Below, piece by piece: positions 22,555 to 31,342 of a stretch of 31,843 bases of DNA. Numbering within the stretch: position 1 is the first letter of the stretch; each line of letters starts with the position of its first letter. A program made the translations under genes and the position numbers. This stretch comes from a virus: IMG/VR virus record IMGVR_UViG_3300009008_000156, positions 1-31,843 of that record, one strand, 5' to 3'. The notes beneath the pieces were generated by a model. It searched no databases, was not told the DNA's origin, and saw only the letters and a list, made by a program, of their open reading frames with translations.

Positions 22555-23211
22555 ATGTCAGGTACATTACCAAATAACAGTTTTAGAAGCGTTAGAGTTA
22601 CTGAAATTACGCCCACAGTATCAACGATTTCTACATCGGGTAAATCACAGCGTAAGCAGATACTATCACACTACTTTAAGTTTGATATTGCCTACCCTAA
22701 CTTAACTAGAGCACAAGCAAAACCTATTATGGCGTTTTTAAACAAACAACGCAATAGTTTGTATGATTTCGACATCGTGATACCTGAAATTGGTAGTACT
22801 GATGGTAGTATCAATGATGTTATTACTGCAAACCCATTAACATCAGAAACAATGTTAACAACTGCAAGTGCTAGTATTGGTGCTAGTAGTATCACATTCG
22901 ATACTGATTTTACTAGTGGACTATTCACGGCAATAGGTGCAGATGAAACACAGTGCTTGTTAGCAGGTGATTTTATCAAATTCAGTGGACATACCAAGGT
23001 TTATAAAGTAACCGATGATGTAACTATTGATGGAACGGGTGGTGGTACTATTAACTTCTACCCTAACTTATTCGCACCTGTTAGTAACGGTGAGCAGATT
23101 GTTTTTAAAGATATATCATTTAGAGTGTTTAACGTTCAACAAGACCAACAAGTTAACTATGTACTTAATGGTAACGCAACAATTGCACTTAAACTACAGG
23201 AAAGTTTGTAA
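22555..23211 (+). CDS. Distal tail / minor tail protein
   Basis: A 218-residue, beta-rich protein directly after the tape measure. The N-terminus (F-R-S-V-R-V-T-E-I-T-P-T-V), F-D-I-A-Y-P-N-L-T and the later G-D-F-I-K-F-S-G-H-T-K-V-Y-K fit small minor tail proteins that form the ring joining tube and tip. An AAGGA ribosome site supports the start. The TAATG junction couples it to the hub gene. Family name uncertain. Confidence 0.65.
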   Translation: MSGTLPNNSFRSVRVTEITPTVSTISTSGKSQRKQILSHYFKFDIAYPNLTRAQAKPIMAFLNKQRNSLYDFDIVIPEIGSTDGSINDVITANPLTSETMLTTASASIGASSITFDTDFTSGLFTAIGADETQCLLAGDFIKFSGHTKVYKVTDDVTIDGTGGGTINFYPNLFAPVSNGEQIVFKDISFRVFNVQQDQQVNYVLNGNATIALKLQESL

Positions 23212-23786
23212 TGGCTAGAGGTTTAGATGCATCAACATTAGCGATACTGAACAGCGGTAATTTTATACTTGCTGATTTAGTTGAATTGGAATTGGATACT
23301 CCACTGTACTTTACGAGTGCGGGTTATGATTTAACTACTACAACTGATACTAGTTCAGGTACTCAAACATACTACGCACAAGGTAAATTCATGGAACACA
23401 CTGCTGTTAATGAGCGTGAGCAACCTAACATTGGAACGGTGAACATTACCTTCACAGGTGTACCTGATACTTTTAGAAACATCGCATTATCAGACAACTA
23501 CTTACATAAAGAAATACGCATTTACAAAGCTTTTTTCAGTAGTACTGATTTAAGTTCACTTGTAGACCCTGTGCTTTGGTATTCGGGTAGATTTACAGGT
23601 GCTACTGTTGTTGATAGTACTGATACTAGTACAGTTACATTTCAAACATCGGCTCATTTTGCTGATTTTGATTTTACATCAGGTAGAAAAACAAACGATG
23701 GTAGTCAACAACGCTTTTTCCCGGGTGATAAATTCTTCGAGTACAGTACCGAAGCAATTAAGGATTTGAAATGGGGTAAATCATGA
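23211..23786 (+). CDS. Tail hub protein (DUF2163 / lambda gpL-type)
   Basis: A 191-residue protein. P-L-Y-F-T-S-A-G-Y-D-L near residues 31-41, Y-Y-A-Q-G-K-F and the C-terminal S-Q-Q-R-F-F-P-G-D-K-F-F-E, then W-G-K, are typical of tail-hub proteins sitting between distal tail protein and tip. The gene ends TCATGA, overlapping the start of the HNH gene. Before that insertion it probably overlapped the gene now at 24250 in the same way. Confidence 0.7.
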   Translation: MARGLDASTLAILNSGNFILADLVELELDTPLYFTSAGYDLTTTTDTSSGTQTYYAQGKFMEHTAVNEREQPNIGTVNITFTGVPDTFRNIALSDNYLHKEIRIYKAFFSSTDLSSLVDPVLWYSGRFTGATVVDSTDTSTVTFQTSAHFADFDFTSGRKTNDGSQQRFFPGDKFFEYSTEAIKDLKWGKS

Positions 23787-24255
23787 TTAATAAATCAGAT
23801 ATTAATTGGAATACATTAACGCGATTCTTCAACAAGTTCGATTTTACTGATAGTTCGGTGTGTTGGGATTGGCAGGCTAGTAAAAATAAACAAGGTTACG
23901 GTAGATTTAGTGTTGATAACAAACTTATGTACGCACATAGGTTCAGTTATACAATTCACAACGGTGAAATACCTGAAAACTTGTTCGTAATGCATACCTG
24001 TGATAACCCTAGTTGCGTTAATCCTAGACATTTGAAGGTAGGTACACATCAAGATAACATGGATGATAAATGTGCTAAAAACAGACAAGCACGCATGTTT
24101 GGTGAAGATAATCCTGCATCGAAACTAACAACAGAACAAGTACACGATATTAGAACTAAGCGTATCGCAGGTGTTGAGTTTGCTGAGTTGTACGGTGTTG
24201 ATAAATCACAAATATCAAGAATTCAAAATAATTTAAAGTGGGTGAACGCATGATT
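23782..24255 (+). mobile_element. HNH insertion bounded by CATGATT
   Basis: CATGATT occurs at 23782-23788 and again at 24249-24255, exactly framing the HNH gene. Removing one copy plus the gene would rejoin the hub gene and the gene at 24250 with a normal ATGA overlap. This marks the likely insertion boundaries. Confidence 0.6.
23783..24253 (+). CDS. HNH homing endonuclease
   Basis: A 156-residue free-standing HNH nuclease. It has C-W-D-W (27-30), G-Y-G-R-F (38-42) and A-H-R-F-S-Y (51-56), then the core V-M-H-T-C-D-N-P-S-C-V-N-P-R-H-L (69-84, with His71, Asn80, His83) and G-T-H-Q-D-N-M-D-D (87-95). The C-terminal part (S-K-L-T, then L-Y-G-V-D-K-S-Q-I-S-R-I) is a helix-turn-helix that would give target recognition. 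Such genes spread by cutting alleles that lack them. Here it sits between two tail genes with ATGA overlaps at both ends and takes no part in tail assembly. Confidence 0.9.
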   Translation: MINKSDINWNTLTRFFNKFDFTDSSVCWDWQASKNKQGYGRFSVDNKLMYAHRFSYTIHNGEIPENLFVMHTCDNPSCVNPRHLKVGTHQDNMDDKCAKNRQARMFGEDNPASKLTTEQVHDIRTKRIAGVEFAELYGVDKSQISRIQNNLKWVNA

Positions 24256-24672
24256 CGTGAAGCAGTAGCAAAAGATATTAAACCGATTACTAACTTACTA
24301 GAGCAGTACGCAGGATGTATTGATTTTCCGTTTGTTAAATCCGTTGCAAAAGACAACATCAGAAACGCAATGGTGAAAGATAACGCAGTTGTGTTAATTT
24401 CAAAAGACGATAAGAAGGTTAACGGTATTTTGATTGGACAAGTGGTGTCGAATGGATTTACAACTGATTTTATTCTCGCTGTAAGTGCAGTTTACATCGA
24501 TGATACCATCAAAGATAAAGACAAAAAAGCTAAAGCGTTGTTTAATCAGTGTAAGAATTGGGGTAAAAAACGCGATGTGAACGAGTACATTGCGAGTTTG
24601 TTCGAAGGTTACGAGTACGGTTTAGTTGAAGATACCAATAAACCCAAAGTTAAAACATTTGAGGTAATGTAA
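24250..24672 (+). CDS. GNAT-like protein of the tail-tip block
   Basis: A 140-residue alpha/beta protein. The ATG at 24250, in an ATGA overlap, is preferred over a GTG at 24238. The N-terminus I-R-E-A-V-A-K-D-I-K-P-I-T-N-L-L is the usual first strand and helix of GNAT acetyltransferases, and K-V-N-G-I-L-I-G-Q-V-V suits their central hairpin. The acetyl-CoA loop is not obvious. In many siphophages this slot between hub and J protein holds an NlpC/P60 peptidase, which is absent here. Function uncertain: enzyme or a structural use of the fold. Confidence 0.5.
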   Translation: MIREAVAKDIKPITNLLEQYAGCIDFPFVKSVAKDNIRNAMVKDNAVVLISKDDKKVNGILIGQVVSNGFTTDFILAVSAVYIDDTIKDKDKKAKALFNQCKNWGKKRDVNEYIASLFEGYEYGLVEDTNKPKVKTFEVM

Positions 24673-26729
24673 TGGGTTGGTTTAAGTCGTTAGTTAGTGC
24701 AGTTGTCGGTATAGTCGTAGCAGTAGTCGCTGTGTACACTTTTGGTGCATCATTAGTGGTAGCCGCGGCAATTGGTGTTGTAGCCGCGGCTATAACCTAC
24801 AGTGCAATGAGTTTCGAAGTTAGTGCAGGTGATTCTCAGCGTAATGATGGTGTTTCACTTAATAAAGCGGGTACTAACAATCATATACCTATTGTGTACG
24901 GTGAACGAACCGTCGGTGGCACCCGTGCGTATGTAACAACTGCAGGTGATGATAACAAGTTCTTGTATGTTGCACTTTCAATTTGTGAAGGTGAAATCAA
25001 CAGCTTTAAGAAGATTTATATCGATGATGAATTAGCGTGGGAAGGCACTACTAGTCATGGAAGTAGTTACAATTCAGGCTTCAAAGGTAAATTTGTAGAC
25101 CACATCAAGTTTCAAGCATTTCACGGTACTGAAAATCAATCAGCAAGTACATTGTTGAAGGAAACATCAGGTTGGTCTAATTCACATCAAGGTAAAGGCG
25201 TTGCTTACATCGCTTTCAGATTTAAATGGTTCAAGGTCGAGAAAAATGAAGATAGAGATAAAACGCCTTGGAACGGTGGCATCCCGAATGTTAAGGTTGT
25301 TGTTCAAGGTAAAAAGATTGCCAATGCAACTTCGTTTGCAGATACAACAACTAGAAGCACGGCTTACGCAAGTGAATCCACATCATATAATACTAACAAT
25401 GTTAATGTGTTGCTTGATTATTTACGTAATCCACTTTACGGTAAAGGTCTGAGTAATGATTCGATTCACTTCAAATCGTTTAAAGATGAAGCAACACGCT
25501 TTAATAAATTAGATGATGGTAGCACTGCACCTAGTAGTTTAACGCAGACCTGTGATGCTGTTTTGTTCACAGATAAGACTGTACTGAGTAATGTTAAAGT
25601 TATTCTACAAAACATGCGTAGTGCGTTACCATTTGTTCAAGGTAGATACAAGTGTAGTTTAGAAGATAATCGTTCAACTACAAGCAGATACGGTAGCACA
25701 TCAACATCAGTTATGACTATTGATGAAGATAAAATCATCGGTAAAGTTGAAGTACAAGCAGAAAATGTTAAAGGCAAATACAACAGTGTTGTTATCACTT
25801 ATAGAGGTGGTGAATTTAACCAAGCAGAAGATTTACAAGTACCAACTGCGGGTAGTGCTGATGAAGCAACTTATTTAAGTGAAGATAATGACAGACTTAA
25901 TCAACAGAAAATCGCATTAGACCACGTAACATCAGAAAGTGTTGCTCGAAAGTACGCTGAAGTTCAACTTGCTCGCTCAAGATACAGAAGTAAAACTTTA
26001 ACCTTTGTTGGCGATGCATCACTAAACGAACTCGAGATTAACGATGTGTTCACAATGCAGTACGATAGTCTAGGTATCAATGGTACTTTTAGAGTACGAC
26101 AAATCAACTTTAATAACAATTACACATTCGGTATTATCGCTGATGAACACAACGACAACACTTATTCAGGTAATCCTAATACATACTCAGCACGCTCAGT
26201 GAGCGTAGGTAGAGTAGGTGAAGGTACGCCTACAACATTCACTAAAACATCAACAAGTACTGATATAGGTAATTTTAGTGCTGTTGTTGCCGATGTCGGT
26301 GGTACTGAAGAAGATGCGTTATCAGCGATTGCTAGTGGAAGTTACACATACAATACAGCGTACGACATCATTTACCCAAGTGTGGGTTACGCACCTGTAC
26401 CTAACTTAACTGAGATTTTAATCCAACCTAGTGCAACAGGTATTAGTGGTGAGCGTGATTTAATATTCAGTTTCGATGCAATAACACATCCAAATGTAAC
26501 AGCAATTTCATTACATATCTACAATGAAAGTACCAAGGTGTGGTCTGAAATATCAAGTGTTAGTAGTCCCGAATCAGGTTCGTTTGGCATAATTAGAACT
26601 AACGCTAGTACAGGTAAAACATACGGATTAAAATCACATACAGCAAGTACAAAATCAGCTTTAAGCGATACTTTAGAAGTTAGCAGTAGTGATTTGTTCA
26701 ATAACGCAACGGTAACACAGGAGTTCTAA
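24672..26729 (+). CDS. Tail tip / central fibre protein (lambda J-like)
   Basis: A 685-residue protein. Residues 1-46 are very hydrophobic (V-V-G-I-V-V-A-V-V-A-V-Y-T-F-G-A and more), as in other J-like proteins. They are followed by the family signature N-N-H-I-P-I-V-Y-G-E-R-T-V-G-G (about 69-83). The rest holds hub-like beta domains (about 90-490) and Ser/Thr-rich fibronectin-like parts (about 510-685). It forms the tail tip, probably guides DNA exit and may contact the receptor. It is shorter than lambda J (about 1,130 residues), so more of the adsorption job may fall to the fibres downstream. Coupled to the upstream gene by TAATG. Confidence 0.85.
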   Translation: MGWFKSLVSAVVGIVVAVVAVYTFGASLVVAAAIGVVAAAITYSAMSFEVSAGDSQRNDGVSLNKAGTNNHIPIVYGERTVGGTRAYVTTAGDDNKFLYVALSICEGEINSFKKIYIDDELAWEGTTSHGSSYNSGFKGKFVDHIKFQAFHGTENQSASTLLKETSGWSNSHQGKGVAYIAFRFKWFKVEKNEDRDKTPWNGGIPNVKVVVQGKKIANATSFADTTTRSTAYASESTSYNTNNVNVLLDYLRNPLYGKGLSNDSIHFKSFKDEATRFNKLDDGSTAPSSLTQTCDAVLFTDKTVLSNVKVILQNMRSALPFVQGRYKCSLEDNRSTTSRYGSTSTSVMTIDEDKIIGKVEVQAENVKGKYNSVVITYRGGEFNQAEDLQVPTAGSADEATYLSEDNDRLNQQKIALDHVTSESVARKYAEVQLARSRYRSKTLTFVGDASLNELEINDVFTMQYDSLGINGTFRVRQINFNNNYTFGIIADEHNDNTYSGNPNTYSARSVSVGRVGEGTPTTFTKTSTSTDIGNFSAVVADVGGTEEDALSAIASGSYTYNTAYDIIYPSVGYAPVPNLTEILIQPSATGISGERDLIFSFDAITHPNVTAISLHIYNESTKVWSEISSVSSPESGSFGIIRTNASTGKTYGLKSHTASTKSALSDTLEVSSSDLFNNATVTQEF

Positions 26730-26730
26730 G

Positions 26731-27402
26731 ATGTCTTTATACGCAAGTGATGGTAGTACATGGTCAACATTACCCACATCTTGGAGTGCAGGTTCGTTTG
26801 CTTGGTACAATTGGGATGGTACTTTTACAAGTCCAACTCATTTAACGGTTACGAGTAACGCACTTGATTTAGGTGAGAAGAAGTGGTTTTTTCCAACTAC
26901 GACCCTCAATACAACCAATACCGATAGTTCAAGTACGATTGTTATCACATACGCAACAAGCGATGATGATGTTACTTACACAACAGGACAATTACCAACT
27001 GCGTTCAACGCAAGATATTTAAAAACTGAAATTGATATTCTAGTATCGAGTGGCTACGAAGGTCTAAGTAGTTTAATTACTGAAGCTCATTTCGATACAA
27101 AAACAGTTAATTACAATGCATTAGATACATCTACTTTAGGTGGAAGTACTAGTGCTAGAACAATTGATTTAAGTAATAATTTCAGTAATATCTTTAGTGC
27201 TAGCGTTACACCTAGTGCAAGTAGTTCGGATAAGATTGCATCTAAAATCAGTAACGATACACCAAGCACATTCGCTTTCAGTGTATTTGATTTAGACAGT
27301 TACGGTAAAGTTGATATTGATTCAACTATTAATTTAACTATTAGTGGATTTCCTGCATTAGAAACCATTGCTAGTACAGGACAAGTGAAGGTGATACAAT
27401 GA
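26731..27402 (+). CDS. Tail-tip-associated structural protein
   Basis: A 223-residue, Ser/Thr/Asp-rich beta protein with almost no basic residues in its first half. It begins M-S-L-Y-A-S-D-G-S-T-W and has two similar beta-sandwich-like parts (about 1-110 and 120-223). It lies between the J-like gene and the S74 fibre, overlapping the latter by ATGA. Likely a fibre-joining or baseplate-side subunit. No named family is recognised. Confidence 0.6.
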   Translation: MSLYASDGSTWSTLPTSWSAGSFAWYNWDGTFTSPTHLTVTSNALDLGEKKWFFPTTTLNTTNTDSSSTIVITYATSDDDVTYTTGQLPTAFNARYLKTEIDILVSSGYEGLSSLITEAHFDTKTVNYNALDTSTLGGSTSARTIDLSNNFSNIFSASVTPSASSSDKIASKISNDTPSTFAFSVFDLDSYGKVDIDSTINLTISGFPALETIASTGQVKVIQ

Positions 27403-29162
27403 GTTGGGTAGCGATTGATACGACAAAGTTTGATGCGAGCACAGATTCGATTAGCGAATCGCGAGCTGAATTACTTAAAATGTCTGAAAACAGCAATACC
27501 ATTGATTTATCAGGTATCACTAACGGACAAGGTTTAGTTTACAACAGCAGTACAGGTAAATTAGAAGCAGGTACTGTTAGCGGTGGTGGTAGTGTTAGTA
27601 CATTCGCTACAATTGCTGTAGCAGGACAATCAGATGTTGTTGCTGATGCGACTAACGACACACTAACACTAGTAGCGGGTAGTAATGTTACCTTAACGAC
27701 TGATGCTACTACAGATACCATCACTATTGCTAGCACAGGCGGTGGTGGTTCTTCAGCTTTTACAATAACTGATGGTACGACATCACAAACAATCAATGAT
27801 GGTGATACACTAACGCTTAACGGTACTGCAAACGAGATTAATGTTGCTGTATCGGCAACAGACCAAATGTGGATTGGATTACCTGATAATGTTACTATTA
27901 CAGATACACTAACCGCTAGTGGACTAACGATTAACGCATCTAGTACAATTAGTGCAGGCTCTAACAAGATTAACAATGTAGCAGACCCAACTGCTAGTCA
28001 AGATTGCGCTACTAAGGCGTATGTTGATTCAAACATATCAAGTGCATCTAATGTATTCAAAACGATTGCTGTAGCAGGACAATCAGATGTTGTTGCTGAT
28101 AGCAGTACAGATACTTTAACTTTAGTTGCGGGTAGCAATGTTACCTTAACAACCAACGCAAGTACGGATACAGTTACAATTGCTAGTACAGGTGGTGGTG
28201 GTGGTGCTACTGAAATTGATGATTTAACTGATGGACATACAGTTGATGCTAGTGGTATTTTGTGTGTTGGTGTTAATGCGGGTAACGGAACGACATCAGG
28301 CTCACAAACAACTGCATTTGGATGGCATGCGTTAAATGCATTAACTTGGGGTACTCAAAATACCGCAGTTGGTACTAATGCAATGGCTTCAGCAACCACA
28401 AGTGATGAAAGTGTTGCCATTGGTTATAGCGCACTAACCAACATAGTTAGTGGTAATGGTGGTAACACTGCTGTTGGACATCAGGCATTGCAATGCGCGT
28501 CTAGTAGCACAGGTTTCAATAATGTGGGCATTGGTAAAAGTGCAATGATTATCATCACAACAGGTTATAACAACACTGCGATTGGTAATCATGCGTTGGG
28601 TAATTTACAATCAGGACAATACAATTCTGCGTTGGGTAACGCATCTATGATGTATTTGCAAAGTGGTAGTGCTAACAACACAACCGAATATTCAACAGGC
28701 GTGGGTTATGATGCTCGTGTGTCGGGTAACAATCAGGTACAACTAGGTGCTTCAACAACAACAACATACGCGTACGGTTCTGTACAAAATCGCTCAGACT
28801 TACGTGATAAAGCTGATGTTAGAGATACTGCATTAGGTTTAGACTTCATCAATGCACTAAGACCCGTAGATTTTAAGTGGGATTATCGCGAAGCGTACGA
28901 TGTACTTGATGACGACACAGGTGAATTAACTAAGTTACCAAAAGACGGTAGCAAGAAGCGCAGTCGTTATCATCACGGTATTATCGCACAAGAACTAGAA
29001 ACAGTATTAAGTGATTTAGGCATAGATTTTGGTGGATTTCAAGACCATAGCATAAATGGTGGTAACGATGTTAAGTCTATCGGCTACGAAGAACTTATCG
29101 CACCTATGATTAAAGCGATACAAGAATTAACACAACAAGTAAACGAACTGAGAGGTAATTAA
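27399..29162 (+). CDS. Tail fibre/spike with YadA-like stalk and S74 chaperone
   Basis: A 587-residue protein. Residues 1-35 are a W-type anchor (M-S-W-V-A-I-D-T-T). Two copies of an I-A-V-A-G-Q-S-D-V-V-A-D module follow (about 70 and 222), the second after A-T-K-A-Y-V-D (about 206-212). Residues 290-450 are a YadA-like beta-roll (A-F-G-W-H-A-L, T-A-V-G-T-N-A, V-A-I-G-Y-S-A, T-A-I-G-N-H-A). The C-terminus, from about 460, is a peptidase S74 intramolecular chaperone: R-S-D-L-R-D-K with Ser466, Asp467 and Lys471, then G-L-D-F-I-N-A-L-R-P-V and H-G-I-I-A-Q-E. It would trimerise the fibre and then cut itself off before Asp467. Confidence 0.9.
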   Translation: MSWVAIDTTKFDASTDSISESRAELLKMSENSNTIDLSGITNGQGLVYNSSTGKLEAGTVSGGGSVSTFATIAVAGQSDVVADATNDTLTLVAGSNVTLTTDATTDTITIASTGGGGSSAFTITDGTTSQTINDGDTLTLNGTANEINVAVSATDQMWIGLPDNVTITDTLTASGLTINASSTISAGSNKINNVADPTASQDCATKAYVDSNISSASNVFKTIAVAGQSDVVADSSTDTLTLVAGSNVTLTTNASTDTVTIASTGGGGGATEIDDLTDGHTVDASGILCVGVNAGNGTTSGSQTTAFGWHALNALTWGTQNTAVGTNAMASATTSDESVAIGYSALTNIVSGNGGNTAVGHQALQCASSSTGFNNVGIGKSAMIIITTGYNNTAIGNHALGNLQSGQYNSALGNASMMYLQSGSANNTTEYSTGVGYDARVSGNNQVQLGASTTTTYAYGSVQNRSDLRDKADVRDTALGLDFINALRPVDFKWDYREAYDVLDDDTGELTKLPKDGSKKRSRYHHGIIAQELETVLSDLGIDFGGFQDHSINGGNDVKSIGYEELIAPMIKAIQELTQQVNELRGN

Positions 29163-29163
29163 T

Positions 29164-29580
29164 ATGGCTTGGCCAAGTACATTAACATTAACACATTTAG
29201 ATGATGATGCGGATAGTCCATTATCAGCACGCCCACAACTTAAATCAATGGGTGATGCGGTAAACGATATTATCGCTGAAAGAGCAAGTGCAAACGGCAT
29301 TGCTAGTTTAGATGCATCGGGATTAGTTCCACAAGCGCAAGTACCAAATACTTTAAGTAGTAGTGGTGGTAGTGATATTACATTATTACCCGCTAGTGAG
29401 CGTACATCATTTCAGAACATTATCAACTTAAATCCACGCACTTTAGCGCAATTAAACGCTCTGAGCGCGAGCGAAGGTGATATTGCGTATTGCAGTAATG
29501 GTGATGCAGGTAGCAAGTGTTTTGCTGTTTACGACGGTACTGCTTGGAAGGTTGTTAGCCTAGGCGCAACAATATCGTAA
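29164..29580 (+). CDS. Short tail-fibre-type protein
   Basis: A 138-residue protein whose N-terminus (M-A-W-P-S-T-L-T-L-T-H-L-D-D-D-A-D-S-P) is related to that of the protein at 6801. A fibre linker G-I-A-S-L-D-A-S-G-L-V-P follows (about 46-57). The C-terminal part (I-A-Y-C-S-N-G-D-A-G-S-K-C-F-A-V-Y-D-G-T-A-W-K) is a small beta domain common at the end of phage fibres. Its two Cys might form a disulfide. It starts two bases after the S74 fibre gene and probably forms a second, shorter appendage. Confidence 0.65.
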   Translation: MAWPSTLTLTHLDDDADSPLSARPQLKSMGDAVNDIIAERASANGIASLDASGLVPQAQVPNTLSSSGGSDITLLPASERTSFQNIINLNPRTLAQLNALSASEGDIAYCSNGDAGSKCFAVYDGTAWKVVSLGATIS

Positions 29581-29585
29581 GTAAA

Positions 29586-29891
29586 ATGGTAAATCATTCA
29601 AACATTACAGCTGAATGGGAAGGCATTATCGCTGATGTTGATAAGACATACATTAATACGCGTATTGTTAACAGCGTTGAGTTTATTCACGGTGATGAAA
29701 AAACTACTGATGTAGACATTAGTGTATTAAGAAGTGCAGGTATCAGTGAAGATGAAATTGATTTTCTAATTCATGATGCGATTGATAGTTTAAAAAATAC
29801 CGATGCGCAGATTGATGTCAAGTTCGATATTAATTTGCTAATCAAAACAGTTACGCCTGTAACGCGTAACTATTTGAAGATGCTTGGATAA
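29586..29891 (+). CDS. Unknown acidic protein, last of the late operon
   Basis: A 101-residue, Asp/Ile-rich protein with no membrane segment, no signal peptide and no recognised motif. It lies six bases after the short fibre gene and ends two bases before the end of the convergent leftward operon. It has no clear ribosome site and is probably read by coupled translation. Possible fibre chaperone by position only. Confidence 0.55.
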   Translation: MVNHSNITAEWEGIIADVDKTYINTRIVNSVEFIHGDEKTTDVDISVLRSAGISEDEIDFLIHDAIDSLKNTDAQIDVKFDINLLIKTVTPVTRNYLKMLG

Positions 29892-29893
29892 TC

Positions 29894-30250
29894 TTACCTT
29901 TCAGTAAAGAGCCTATCAAAGTTACTTTCAGCTGTTTGCATGTCGATATTATCATAAGCGATATGAATGCAATGCCACTTAATATTCATGGCAAGACCAC
30001 CATCTTTAGACATTACCATCGCTAGTTTTTTCTTCTTAGCATCAGACATCCGAAAATCGTAATCATTATCACGCATGTAGTAGTATAAACTGCGTACATT
30101 ATCCGAATTTAACATCTTAGTAAGTTCGTAGCACGACTGTAAAACAATAGGCTCAGCATCTTTAGTTAACGAACTACCTTCGTTTTTAAGTTTAGTCCTA
30201 ACAGCGTAAATGCCTTCGAAGATTGCTTGAAATTCATTGAAATTTTGCAT
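29894..30250 (-). CDS. Unknown protein, leftward operon gene 4
   Basis: A 118-residue, largely helical, basic protein, the last gene of the leftward operon. S-D-A-K-K-K-K-L-A-M-V-M gives a basic patch (about 74-85), and N-I-K-W-H-C-I-H-I-A-Y-D-N-I-D lies near the end. Its ATG shares one base with the stop of the gene to its right. No family recognised. It ends almost against the end of the late operon, so a two-way terminator would have to lie inside coding sequence. Confidence 0.65.
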   Translation of the reverse strand: MQNFNEFQAIFEGIYAVRTKLKNEGSSLTKDAEPIVLQSCYELTKMLNSDNVRSLYYYMRDNDYDFRMSDAKKKKLAMVMSKDGGLAMNIKWHCIHIAYDNIDMQTAESNFDRLFTER

Positions 30251-30555
30251 TAGTTCGCTCCCGGGTAAAAGTAAGGTTCTACGCCTGTACGCTCGGTTTC
30301 TAAATCAATGTAAGTTTGTCGCTCACCTTGCATTTCAAGTAATTCTTGCGTGCTGTATTCAGTAATCTTAGCGTCTTTAACAAGTTGCTTGTCGATTGTA
30401 GATTGCATCTTAGCAATCTCAATCTCGAGCTCATTGCACAAGTTAATTAACTCAGCATCGGGCTTAATCGCCTTTACGCGCTTATAACCTTCAACGGTTT
30501 GCTCAATAGTACCACCATCGACACCTTCCATGATTGCATTCATAGTCTTAGACAT
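30250..30555 (-). CDS. Unknown helical protein, leftward operon gene 3
   Basis: A 101-residue acidic protein with a predicted coiled-coil stretch (about 40-80, with E-L-E-I-E-I-A-K-M) and an aromatic end (Y-F-Y-P-G-A-N). It shares one base with both neighbours, so the operon is translated as a coupled chain. Unknown function; the helical acidic make-up would suit a host-protein inhibitor, but that is speculation. Confidence 0.65.
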   Translation of the reverse strand: MSKTMNAIMEGVDGGTIEQTVEGYKRVKAIKPDAELINLCNELEIEIAKMQSTIDKQLVKDAKITEYSTQELLEMQGERQTYIDLETERTGVEPYFYPGAN

Positions 30556-31055
30556 TAGTGTAGTACCTCAACATTACTAGCGCAGTTAGATTCATCAAGC
30601 ACAACACCACAATCTTCACAATGCGTGTTATAAACTGTTAACTTCGGATTCTTGCGTTGTTCATCAATAAGATACTGTACTGTTGCACCTACCTCAAATG
30701 CATCGATTTCAAACATTATCTGCACCGCTAATTGATATGTGCTGTAACCCGCTAATTGCTCAATAGAATCAGTACTTAATGCATCACCGTTGATAACTTC
30801 ACGCGTGATTTTCTGAAGAATGCGCTGTAGTTCACGTTGTTGAATCGAGAACAACTCTAATGCCTTCTGTGATGATTTGTTATCTCTAACCCAATCTTGT
30901 AGTTGATACGGTGTTTCAGCTATTTCAGTTGCTTTGCAATATTCGTTCAATGCGAACCAAAGTGCTTCTACTTGATGTGCTTGTTTAGCATCACCTGTTA
31001 CTGTTGCTATGTCGTTTTCGATACTAACGCTATGTCCGTAAAATGATTTTCTCAT
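30555..31055 (-). CDS. Unknown helical protein with C-terminal CxxC
   Basis: A 166-residue protein, mostly helical. The N-terminus has F-Y-G-H-S-V-S-I. Near the C-terminus H-C-E-D-C-G-V-V-L-D-E-S-N-C (about 144-157) gives a His and three Cys, enough for a small zinc site. Its first codons overlap the end of the gene at 31052 (ATGA). No family recognised. Confidence 0.65.
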   Translation of the reverse strand: MRKSFYGHSVSIENDIATVTGDAKQAHQVEALWFALNEYCKATEIAETPYQLQDWVRDNKSSQKALELFSIQQRELQRILQKITREVINGDALSTDSIEQLAGYSTYQLAVQIMFEIDAFEVGATVQYLIDEQRKNPKLTVYNTHCEDCGVVLDESNCASNVEVLH

Positions 31056-31234
31056 TCTGCACCTCTATTGTTTCGAATTGAGATATTATCCCTTAGTTCA
31101 GCGTTAAGATTTTCTAACATATCTTTAAGTGCAGGTATTGTAGTTTCATCGATTCGCTGTAGGTTGTCGTTGATGATTTCAATAACAATCTTATTAGATT
31201 CAAGTATCGCTTCGGTTCTTTGGTCGTCTTTCAT
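31052..31234 (-). CDS. Small coiled-coil protein, leftward operon gene 1
   Basis: A 60-residue, highly charged helical protein with a heptad-like pattern (I-L-E-S-N-K-I-V-I-E-I-I-N-D-N-L) and no membrane segment. It is preceded by an AAGGA ribosome site and is the first gene after the leftward promoter at 31343-31370. Probably a small oligomeric early protein; function unknown. Confidence 0.65.
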   Translation of the reverse strand: MKDDQRTEAILESNKIVIEIINDNLQRIDETTIPALKDMLENLNAELRDNISIRNNRGAE

Positions 31235-31270
31235 ATTATATTTTCCTTATAAAGTTAAATTAATTAAATC

Positions 31271-31303
31271 GGTAGCAACATTTGTTAGGAATGGATTGCT
31301 ACC
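31271..31303. repeat. 8-bp inverted repeat in the leftward leader
   Basis: GGTAGCAA (31271-31278) and TTGCTACC (31296-31303) are exact inverted copies separated by 17 nt. A tandem GGTAAATC (31312-31319, 31320-31327) follows. They lie between the leftward promoter and its first gene, where an operator or a leader hairpin would act. Confidence 0.45.
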
Positions 31304-31342
31304 TAATCGATGGTAAATCGGTAAATCCATCAACTTCCAACG

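Noticed and set aside
27539-27976. Leftward 145-residue open frame, rich in Val/Ser/Pro
   Set aside because: It lies entirely inside the S74 fibre gene, has low-complexity composition and no start context.
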